From the NCBI GenBank assembly GCA_003641345.1, contig QNAD01000155.1:1-5440 (forward strand): DNA of 5,440 bases, read 5' to 3'. Position numbers and translations under genes: made by a program. The stretch is from Candidatus Zixiibacteriota bacterium. Lineage in GTDB: Bacteria; Zixibacteria; MSB-5A5; GN15; FEB-12. Below, piece by piece: positions 1-5,440 of the stretch. Within the stretch, counting starts at the first letter, position 1, and each line of letters starts with the position of its first letter. Below the pieces are notes generated by a model. It searched no databases and had not been told where the DNA came from. It was given only the letters and a program-made list of their open reading frames with translations.

Positions 1-1776
1 AAAATTGAAAAAATCGGCGATTCTGAAATAATAAAAGGTAATAATGTTGTTATCGGAGAAAATGTACAATTTACCGGACGAGTTGTTTTGGGGAATGATG
101 TAATCATTGGACCTAATATAAAATTGCATAATTCTATTATCGGTGATAGAACAACAATTGGTGCCAATGCTCAGATTAAAAACTCTGTTCTCTGGGACGG
201 TAATCATATCGGGACTAAATGCCGTTTTAGTCGTTCAATAGTTTGTAGAAACAGTTCGATTGGAAGCAATGTCCAGCTTTTGGACAATGTTATTATTTCT
301 GATGAGTCCTCTATCGGAGATTCTGCAACGGTAAAGGCAAATTGTAAAATCTGGCCCGGGAAAAAAGTTGATTCAGGCGCTACGGTATCTTCGTCTTTGG
401 TCTGGGGGGAAAAATGGAACAGAGAACTGTTTACCAATTCAAAAATTACCGGACTTGCACTTACAGAGATAACTCCCGAAATGGCTGTCAAAGTTGGCGC
501 TGCTTTTGGTGCTTCGCTGGGACAAGGGAATTCGGTAGTTGTTAGCCGGGATGCTTCGGACAATTCACGCTTGTTGAAGCGCGGGCTTATTTCCGGTTTA
601 TTGGCGGCAGGCGTTAATGTAAGTGATATTGAGACTCTACCGGTGCCGGTTGTTAGAAACAGTTTAGCTAATGGAAACTATGGAGCCGGAATTTATATCA
701 GACATACTCCTGAAGATTATCGGTTGATTGATATGATATTTTTTGACGGTAACGGTCTTGATATGCCAACCTTAAAACTAAAAAAAATTGAAAGATTATA
801 TTTTGCCGAAGATTTTTTACGGGCATCTCTTGATAATATTGGTCATCTTGATGAACCGGGTGGAATTTTAGAACATTATCAAAAACAGTTTATATCTTCA
901 ATTGATCAAGATGTTATCAATAATGCCGGTTTTAAGATTGTTATAGATTATTCAAATGGTTCCGCCAGCCAGGTTTTTCCGACTTTGTTTTTCAAAATGG
1001 GAATTTCAGCTACGGAATTAAATGCTTCTTTGAATCCAAGAAAATTTTCTACTACGACAGAAGAATTTGGAAAAGCAATTGTTCAAATGTCTTCGATTGT
1101 TTCATCATTACCGGCTGATATAGGTTTCGTTCTTAATCCTGCCGCAGAAAAACTGACTATTATCAATGAAGATGGACATCCGATTGATAATGATAATCTA
1201 TTATTGTTAGTCACAGATTTATATTGCCAGACGCATCCATCAAAAAAAATAGCTGTGCCGGTTTCAGCATCTATGGGAGTTGAGGAGATTGCTGAAAAAT
1301 ACAATGTCGAAGTTGTAAGAATTCCTAATAATCATCTCTCTATGATGGATATTCATCGGCGAGGAGAAGTGGATTTTGTTGGAGGAACGCGCGGTGGTTT
1401 TATCTTTCCCGGTTTCCAATTGGGTGCTGATGCAATTTTCACTGTCTTAAAGTTATTGGAAATGCTTGCTAAGACAAAAATTAAGCTAAACGAACTTGAA
1501 TCAACCCTACAAAAATATTATCGCCGTCAAAAATCAGTTTCCTGTCCCTGGTCTAAAAAGGGGACAGTTATGAGAATGTTAATTCATAATTCGGAAAATA
1601 AAAAACGAGAATTAATTGATGGTATCAGAATTTTTGAAAATAATGGTTGGGCATTAATAAGCCCTGATTTAGTTACAGCATCTTTCAATATTTTGGCTGA
1701 ATCTGATTCTGATAAAAATGCTACTATAATAATGAAAAATTATGTTGAGCTTATAAATTCATATCAGAATGAATAA
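1..1776 (+). CDS. Sugar-nucleotidyltransferase/phosphomannomutase fusion protein, C-terminal part (5' end outside window)
   Basis: The reading frame is open from base 1, so the gene starts upstream; 591 codons are visible. Window residues 1 to about 130 are hexapeptide repeats of a left-handed beta-helix (VVIG, VIIG, SIIG, TTIG, SSIG and similar). They lead through a 'SSLVWGEKW' linker into a phosphohexomutase-like domain (about 145-590). The CPWxxKGxVMR motif at 515-523 is, as I recall, typical of bacterial mannose-1-phosphate guanylyltransferase/phosphomannomutase fusions. The nucleotidyltransferase domain should lie just outside the window, so the NDP-sugar made (GDP-mannose is the usual annotation) cannot be read here. 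All four mutase signatures are altered: the phosphoserine loop reads RHTPED (234-239), the metal loop NPAAEK (379-384), the sugar loop GGTRGGF (461-467) and the phosphate loop SPDLVT (554-559). The mutase half is therefore probably inactive, perhaps structural or regulatory. The gene converges on the - strand operon with a 13-bp gap. Confidence 0.85.
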   Translation, partial: KIEKIGDSEIIKGNNVVIGENVQFTGRVVLGNDVIIGPNIKLHNSIIGDRTTIGANAQIKNSVLWDGNHIGTKCRFSRSIVCRNSSIGSNVQLLDNVIISDESSIGDSATVKANCKIWPGKKVDSGATVSSSLVWGEKWNRELFTNSKITGLALTEITPEMAVKVGAAFGASLGQGNSVVVSRDASDNSRLLKRGLISGLLAAGVNVSDIETLPVPVVRNSLANGNYGAGIYIRHTPEDYRLIDMIFFDGNGLDMPTLKLKKIERLYFAEDFLRASLDNIGHLDEPGGILEHYQKQFISSIDQDVINNAGFKIVIDYSNGSASQVFPTLFFKMGISATELNASLNPRKFSTTTEEFGKAIVQMSSIVSSLPADIGFVLNPAAEKLTIINEDGHPIDNDNLLLLVTDLYCQTHPSKKIAVPVSASMGVEEIAEKYNVEVVRIPNNHLSMMDIHRRGEVDFVGGTRGGFIFPGFQLGADAIFTVLKLLEMLAKTKIKLNELESTLQKYYRRQKSVSCPWSKKGTVMRMLIHNSENKKRELIDGIRIFENNGWALISPDLVTASFNILAESDSDKNATIIMKNYVELINSYQNE

Positions 1777-1798
1777 ATAATTTTCTAAATTATTTGTT
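1772..1798. terminator. All-A/T inverted repeat between convergent genes, possible weak bidirectional terminator
   Basis: AAATAATTT (1775-1783) and AAATTATTT (1787-1795) form a perfect 9-bp stem with a 3-nt loop. One T:G wobble and two more A:T pairs extend it to 1772-1798. It covers the stop codons of both facing genes (1774-1776 on +, 1790-1792 on -) and fills the whole 13-bp gap. Its position suits a shared terminator, but the stem has no G:C pair and there is no clean T-run on either side, so intrinsic termination would be weak. Confidence 0.35.
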
Positions 1799-2035
1799 GG
1801 GGCTTTCTGAAATCTCTGAGTTTTTGTTGTCTCTGATTATCAATGCCATCGGTATCAGAACACAATAACCAATAACCAATAATATTGGTGCCATAGTAAT
1901 TGATCCCTGACCTAATAAAATATAACCAACTGCAATGACAATTACTGAAATTGCAAAAACAATATAGTTCTTGGTGCCAAACGGCCACTGGAATTCAGAA
2001 TCGCTTTGATTGTTTTTCTTCTTTGTTTCGTTCAT
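1790..2035 (-). CDS. Small two-helix membrane protein, DUF3098-like
   Basis: This 81-residue protein has an ATG start and a TAA stop. It has a charged, hydrophilic N-terminus (residues 1-15, KKK), a 'WPFGTKNY' segment (17-24), two hydrophobic helices (about 24-41 and 48-66) joined by a short 'GQGS' turn, and a polar tail from about 68. This layout, with an aromatic FGxxNY motif just before the first helix, resembles DUF3098, a family of small membrane proteins known mainly from Bacteroidota, whose function I do not know. The match is by recollection of the pattern, not by a search. The start lies 30 nt after the stop of the ligase-family gene, so it is probably the last gene of that operon. 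No convincing Shine-Dalgarno sequence precedes the ATG. An overlapping - strand frame (1785-1988) lacks this membrane pattern and is taken as a shadow. Confidence 0.72.
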   Translation of the reverse strand: MNETKKKNNQSDSEFQWPFGTKNYIVFAISVIVIAVGYILLGQGSITMAPILLVIGYCVLIPMALIIRDNKNSEISESPNK

Positions 2036-2065
2036 AAATTTAAGAAATCATTTCGTTTAATAATG

Positions 2066-3316
2066 TCAAGTTATTTTACTCTTAATTGAGAGTTCGGTTC
2101 CCTTATTTGCATTATTTTTTAAAAATGCAAAAGACCAGAATATCATCATCAAGTATCTAACCTCATCATCATAAAAAGGCACATTATAAAAAGACCCGAT
2201 AATCAAATAACTGAAAGCCAGTACTGATGCAATAGTATATCCATTTTCATCAATTTTACTTTTTATCCATAACAATCTGAAAATATACAGGTACAATAAC
2301 AGAATTATAATTCCACCAATAACACCGTATATAACCGTAGCTTGCAGAAAATCATTATGAGCATGAGGTTGTTGCCACCATACGGGGAGATCTTTTGGGG
2401 CATAGTTTGCATAAACATCACTATAATTTCCTGCTCCAACTCCAAAAACAAGATTATCGGAAATCATTTCTACAGTTCTACTCCAAATAAATCCTCGTCC
2501 TCCCTCATAGGTTCCACCGAAATGCCGGGGAGTGTCTGAGATTGTTCGTTCTATTATTCCCGGTATAAAAATTATGATTATTAATGTTATAATTATGAAA
2601 ATCGCCACTGGTATTAATTTCTGTCTCTTTTTTAAAAAGAAGAGTGATAATAATAATACCGCAACAAAACCAATGATTGCCCCGCGGCTAAATGTCAACA
2701 GAGTAGCAATTAATGAAATCAGAGAACTGCTATATAAAAGTAATTTAAGTTTGTCAGATAAATTCTTTCTTGAAAAATAAGCAAAACTCATTAAAAACAC
2801 AGATGCGGCTCCAGAATAATCAGCAAAAGTTAACGGGTGAGTTGAGCCACGAACTCTGAATCCTCCGCCAGGTGCCAATGCAAGAGGTGATTCTTTAAAA
2901 AGAGTAGCTCCGGTAAAATATTGAATAATGCCATAAACTGACATTACTAATACAGCTGAAGATAAAATTATCACGAATATTTTTTTGTTAATAGGTTTTT
3001 GAAATATATATACAGCCAATGGGATAATTAAAAATAACCATTCCTCGGAAACAAATTTTAAGGATTTACAAGGGTTTTGATTTACTAATGATGAAATAAT
3101 GCTCCATATTAAATAAGAAATTATCAGCAGGTAAAGAAAATTATGCTCTTTTGAGAAAGGATTATATTTTCTCGAAAAGCAGAAAATAGTGAACAGTATT
3201 AGGGTAATACCCAATGAGATTTGTGTGCCGGCAATTGAAAAAGTAGAAAAAATAACCGAAGTAAAAAAACAGAATGAAATAAATTTATCAAATTGAATTG
3301 ATAATTTTTGGTTCAT
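2066..3316 (-). CDS. O-antigen ligase/polymerase family (Wzy_C) membrane protein
   Basis: This 416-residue, very hydrophobic protein has about 11-12 predicted membrane helices: roughly 11-30, 32-49, 59-79, 92-107, 111-133, 163-182, 190-209, 211-229, 233-254, 325-350, 360-379 and 385-400. The large polar loop between about 255 and 324 is where this family has its periplasmic catalytic region. It holds 'GGRGFIWSR' (272-280), 'FGVGAGNY' (291-298) and 'PHAHNDFLQ' (317-325). The 'FSRGA' motif (209-213) and H320 of HAHND sit where WaaL ligases have their essential Arg and His. The family includes WaaL, which moves undecaprenyl-linked glycan onto lipid A-core, Wzy polymerases and protein O-glycosyltransferases; sequence alone does not separate them. 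The upstream gmhA favours a role in LPS. The ATG overlaps the gmhA stop by 1 nt (TAATG), and since no good Shine-Dalgarno sequence is visible, start by coupling is likely. Ligase versus polymerase remains open. Confidence 0.85.
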   Translation of the reverse strand: MNQKLSIQFDKFISFCFFTSVIFSTFSIAGTQISLGITLILFTIFCFSRKYNPFSKEHNFLYLLIISYLIWSIISSLVNQNPCKSLKFVSEEWLFLIIPLAVYIFQKPINKKIFVIILSSAVLVMSVYGIIQYFTGATLFKESPLALAPGGGFRVRGSTHPLTFADYSGAASVFLMSFAYFSRKNLSDKLKLLLYSSSLISLIATLLTFSRGAIIGFVAVLLLSLFFLKKRQKLIPVAIFIIITLIIIIFIPGIIERTISDTPRHFGGTYEGGRGFIWSRTVEMISDNLVFGVGAGNYSDVYANYAPKDLPVWWQQPHAHNDFLQATVIYGVIGGIIILLLYLYIFRLLWIKSKIDENGYTIASVLAFSYLIIGSFYNVPFYDDEVRYLMMIFWSFAFLKNNANKGTELSIKSKIT

Positions 3317-3903
3317 TAAAAGAGGTCACTTTCAACAAGTCCTACTAAAAGATGTATTAAAAAGATATGTTCTTCCTGGATTCTCTGAGTCGATGGGTGG
3401 GGGACAATTAAAACTTTGTCAACCATCGAAGCTAATTTTCCACCGTTATTACCAAGCAAACCAACAGTAATCATACCTCTTTCACGGGCAACATGAGCCG
3501 CTTTAATTAAATTCAAAGAATTACCCGAAGTGGAAATTAGAAATAAAAGATCTCCTTTATGTCCTAATCCTTCAACCTGACGTGAAAAAATATTTTCAAA
3601 TCCAAAATCATTGGCGGCGGCTGATAAAACTGCAGTATCGGCAGTTAATGAAATAGCCGGAAGAGATTGGCGGTTTCTATCCGATGTTAATCTGACAATC
3701 ATCTCGCCGGCAAAATGTTGAGCATCTGCCGCAGAACCACCGTTGCCGGCAATAAGAATTTTTCCGCCGGAACCGATAACTCCAGAGATAACAGCTGATA
3801 ATTCAATTAACGGTTTACCTAAATCATCAATAACAGATTTTCTTAAAATAGCAGTATCGTTTGCAAGATTTTTTATCTGCAATAATTTTTCATCTATATT
3901 CAT
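3316..3903 (-). CDS. gmhA: Sedoheptulose-7-phosphate isomerase (phosphoheptose isomerase)
   Basis: This 195-residue, single SIS-domain protein has the normal GmhA length. GmhA turns sedoheptulose 7-phosphate into D-glycero-D-manno-heptose 7-phosphate in the cytosol, the first step to the ADP- or GDP-heptose used in LPS core or S-layer glycans. Visible motifs are 'AGNGGSAADAQHFAGE' (52-67), 'SLTADTAVLSAAAND' (85-99), 'STSGNS' (124-129) and 'RIQEEHIFLIH' (174-184). The zinc and catalytic ligands H63, E67, Q176 and H184 match H61, E65, Q172 and H180 of the E. coli enzyme, so it should be active; this also argues against a DiaA-type SIS protein. The start overlaps the upstream gene's stop by 4 nt (ATGA), and the stop overlaps the ligase-family start by 1 nt. 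AAAGGT, 11 nt before the ATG, is at best a weak ribosome binding site. The later heptose enzymes (gmhB, hldE or hddA/hddC) are not in this window. Confidence 0.93.
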   Translation of the reverse strand: MNIDEKLLQIKNLANDTAILRKSVIDDLGKPLIELSAVISGVIGSGGKILIAGNGGSAADAQHFAGEMIVRLTSDRNRQSLPAISLTADTAVLSAAANDFGFENIFSRQVEGLGHKGDLLFLISTSGNSLNLIKAAHVARERGMITVGLLGNNGGKLASMVDKVLIVPHPSTQRIQEEHIFLIHLLVGLVESDLF

Positions 3904-4664
3904 ACAGAGATTTTACCTTTACTGTGTACAGCTGATGCTAAGTCTTTTATATAACTTGGGTCAAATTTTTTCTCAATGCTATTACCAACAACAATAAACG
4001 ATGCCCCTGCATTCACTTTTTCGGCACAGCTTTCAGGAGTTTTCAAGCCTCCTCCGACAATTACCGGAATATCTATATAAGATGAAACGTACTGAACCAT
4101 TTTAGTCGGAATCGGTTGTTCAGCTCCTGAACCGGCTTCAAGATAAACCAGTTTCATCCCCATATATTGTGCCGCCAGAGCATGAGCACATGCGATATCT
4201 GCTTTTTCTCTTGGAATTGGCTGGGTGCCTGAAATGTATAAAACCGAAGTTATCGCACCGGATTCAATTAACAAATATCCGGTTGGGATTGGTTCAATAT
4301 CGCACCGTTTTATAAGAGGTGCACCCTTAATTTGTTCTTCGATTAAATAAACCGGATTGCGTCCGGATAGTAACGATGAAAATAAAATTGCATCGGCAAA
4401 AGGATTTATCTGGGCAAATGAACCTGGAAATATTATAACCGGTTTATCGGTTCGTTCTTTAATTTTTTTGATTGCTTTTGGGAAATCAACGCTTAGCATA
4501 AACGAAGTGCCAACTAATATTGCATCCACGCCACAATCATCAGCGGAATCAGCCAGAGCCAAATAATTTTCTTCGGGAATTTTATCAGGATCAATAAGCA
4601 TTAGAAAACCGGCACCAAGTTTTTCTTTGGTTTCTAATAGCTTGCTATATATTAAGCCGTCCAT
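3900..4664 (-). CDS. Geranylgeranylglyceryl-phosphate synthase (GGGPS/PcrB family)
   Basis: This 254-residue TIM-barrel prenyltransferase joins a polyprenyl diphosphate to sn-glycerol 1-phosphate, the first ether bond of archaeal-type lipids. Family motifs appear in order: 'LIDPDK' (23-28, with the Mg-binding Asp), 'VGTSFM' (51-56), 'FPGSFAQI' (79-86), 'YLEAGSGA' (174-181, with the glycerol-phosphate-binding Glu), 'VGGGLKTPE' (203-211) and 'VVGNSIEK' (225-232, phosphate binding). The length suits the bacterial forms known from Bacteroidota and relatives; Firmicutes PcrB makes heptaprenylglyceryl phosphate and is usually shorter. The chain length of the prenyl donor cannot be read from the sequence. 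The ATG overlaps the alaS stop by 1 nt (TGATG) and has a good Shine-Dalgarno sequence 8 nt upstream. The gene ends with a 4-nt overlap into gmhA. Whether this cell makes full ether lipids depends on DGGGPS, glycerol-1-phosphate dehydrogenase and reductase genes outside the window. Confidence 0.92.
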   Translation of the reverse strand: MDGLIYSKLLETKEKLGAGFLMLIDPDKIPEENYLALADSADDCGVDAILVGTSFMLSVDFPKAIKKIKERTDKPVIIFPGSFAQINPFADAILFSSLLSGRNPVYLIEEQIKGAPLIKRCDIEPIPTGYLLIESGAITSVLYISGTQPIPREKADIACAHALAAQYMGMKLVYLEAGSGAEQPIPTKMVQYVSSYIDIPVIVGGGLKTPESCAEKVNAGASFIVVGNSIEKKFDPSYIKDLASAVHSKGKISV

Positions 4665-5440
4665 CAGTTTTTCCCCTCTTTTTCAATAATTGTTCTGGCT
4701 TTAATATAAAACTTTTCCGGTTGAGTATCAAGTGCTATTGAACCCTGTGCGAAATTAGGTTTTCCACCGCCCCGACCGCCAAAATGGCTTAGTAACTCTT
4801 TTGAAATATTTCCAATATGGATATTGTGTTGTTTTGTTGCTGTTGGTGAAGCAGTTGCCATATAGGTTATTTTATTATCAATTGTACCCAGAGCAAACGC
4901 AACCATCGCACCTTTATTCTCTTTTTGAGTGTCAATCCATCCTGCCATCGTATCTTTGTCAGTTTCACCAAAATTATGAAAACCGATTGTAATATTACAC
5001 ACTTGTTCAAATTTTCCAATAGTTTTTGCCTGGTCACCGGAAAACATGCCGGCTTTAATTTTTTTAATCTCTTTTTGTAAAGTCAGATTATTATCACGAA
5101 CTTCTTCGATTATCTCAATTAAGTTATCATTTTCCTGACGATTTAAAACTGACGCAACATATTTTTTGAATTTTTTCGCATCCAGCATATAGTCAGTTGC
5201 TTCCCGTCCGGTGATAGCTTCGATACGCCGTACTCCTGAGGCTACTCCGGTTTCAAGCGTCACAAAAAACGGTCCAATCTGGCTGACATTTTTAACATGA
5301 GTACCGCCGCATAGTTCTTTGGAATAGTTATTAATTGATACAACCCGAACTTCATCATCATATTTCTCACCAAATAAAGCCATCGCTCCGGATTTTTTGG
5401 CTTCTTCAATATTCATTTCAGTTGTTACTACATCGGTTCC
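4664..5440 (-). CDS. alaS: Alanyl-tRNA synthetase, C-terminal part (N-terminus outside window)
   Basis: The frame is open to the right edge: eight in-frame codons precede the ATG at 5414-5416, so that Met is internal. The 258 visible codons form the C-terminal third of AlaRS, which charges tRNA-Ala and hydrolyses Ser- or Gly-tRNA-Ala. Counting from the internal Met, 'GAMALFGEKYD' (10-20) and 'ELCGGTH' (34-40) belong to the editing (tRNA_SAD) domain; C36 and H40 correspond to the zinc ligands of its CxxxH motif. 'GVRRIEAITG' (61-70) closes that domain. A Glu/Lys-rich helical stretch (about 95-122) is the likely coiled-coil linker to the DHHA1/C-Ala domain, which ends with 'GGRGGGKPNFAQGS' (213-226), the glycine-rich tRNA elbow-binding signature. 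The catalytic and tRNA-recognition domains lie outside the window. No defect is visible. It is the most upstream gene seen of the - strand operon, and its TGA overlaps the next ATG by 1 nt. Confidence 0.97.
   Translation of the reverse strand, partial: GTDVVTTEMNIEEAKKSGAMALFGEKYDDEVRVVSINNYSKELCGGTHVKNVSQIGPFFVTLETGVASGVRRIEAITGREATDYMLDAKKFKKYVASVLNRQENDNLIEIIEEVRDNNLTLQKEIKKIKAGMFSGDQAKTIGKFEQVCNITIGFHNFGETDKDTMAGWIDTQKENKGAMVAFALGTIDNKITYMATASPTATKQHNIHIGNISKELLSHFGGRGGGKPNFAQGSIALDTQPEKFYIKARTIIEKEGKN
4673..4679 (-). promoter_or_regulatory. Ribosome binding site of the GGGPS gene
   Basis: AGAGGGG on the - strand lies 8 nt before the ATG at 4664 and inside the last codons of alaS. It is the only clear Shine-Dalgarno-like sequence among the - strand starts in the window; the other three starts have weak or no match. 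It supports the chosen start and suggests the lipid gene can be translated independently despite its overlap with alaS. Confidence 0.5.

Noticed and set aside
88..90. TTG as the start codon of the fusion gene
   Set aside because: The same frame is open to base 1 and codes for further beta-helix repeats (for example NNVVIGENV), so this Leu is internal.
204..563. 119-codon - strand frame opposite the beta-helix region
   Set aside because: It is antisense to well-conserved hexapeptide repeats and shows no domain or coding signal of its own.
1542..1567. GC-containing inverted repeat (CTGTCCC / GGGACAG, 12-nt loop), terminator-like
   Set aside because: It lies inside the codons of the conserved CPWxxKGxVMR motif and no T-run follows, so the protein sequence explains it.
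1863..1889. Three tandem heptamers (CAATAAC, CAATAAC, CAATAAT) running into a 7-1-7 palindrome, possible slippage site
   Set aside because: The stretch encodes part of the second membrane helix of the small protein, has only three imperfect copies, and shows no sign of frame disruption.
2106..2131. 8-bp inverted repeat (TTTGCATT / AATGCAAA) near the 3' end of the ligase-family gene
   Set aside because: It is within coding sequence, has no T-run after either arm, and lies in an A/T-rich stretch where such repeats arise by chance.
2530..2660. A/T-rich, repeat-looking stretch suggestive of a promoter or origin
   Set aside because: The composition follows from Ile/Leu/Phe-rich membrane helix codons of the ligase-family protein.
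2342..2780. Two + strand open frames (2342-2539, 2532-2780) opposite the ligase gene
   Set aside because: They are antisense shadows with no recognisable domain; the - strand frame carries clear Wzy_C motifs and membrane helices.
5414..5416. ATG as the start of a short AlaRS-like (AlaX) editing protein
   Set aside because: The frame continues to the window edge with residues that match AlaRS just before this Met, and the DHHA1 domain downstream is that of a full synthetase.

Overview
The window comes from a Gram-negative-type bacterium with low GC and almost no non-coding DNA. It holds one gene on the + strand, cut at its 5' end (1-1776), converging on a five-gene block on the - strand (1790-5440), whose first gene is cut by the right edge. 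The likely source is an uncultured member of the FCB superphylum (Bacteroidota, Zixibacteria, Cloacimonadota and relatives). I infer this from a bacterial geranylgeranylglyceryl-phosphate synthase, a DUF3098-like small membrane protein, lipopolysaccharide genes and mostly weak Shine-Dalgarno sequences. I cannot name the phylum with confidence.

Layout. 1-1776 (+) is the C-terminal part of a sugar-nucleotidyltransferase/phosphomannomutase fusion: left-handed beta-helix repeats, then a phosphohexomutase-like domain whose catalytic motifs are all degenerate. A 13-bp gap follows, with an all-A/T inverted repeat that spans both facing stop codons. On the - strand, in transcription order, are the C-terminal part of alaS (editing-domain end, coiled coil, DHHA1 domain), a geranylgeranylglyceryl-phosphate/PcrB-family synthase, gmhA (sedoheptulose-7-phosphate isomerase), a multi-pass O-antigen ligase/polymerase-family protein, and an 81-residue two-helix membrane protein.

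The first four - strand genes overlap at every junction by 1 or 4 nt (TGATG, ATGA, TAATG), and the fifth follows after 30 nt. They look like one transcript with translational coupling. After alaS the theme is the cell envelope: an sn-glycerol-1-phosphate ether-lipid enzyme, the first enzyme of ADP/GDP-heptose synthesis, and a membrane enzyme that joins or polymerises glycans. The convergent fusion gene also fits sugar-nucleotide supply or its regulation.

I found no RNA gene, CRISPR array, insertion sequence, phage gene or defence system, and no stretch over 300 bp without a gene. The most noteworthy points are the pseudoenzyme-like mutase domain and the archaeal-type lipid enzyme embedded between alaS and LPS genes. 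Neither amounts to a clearly new system.
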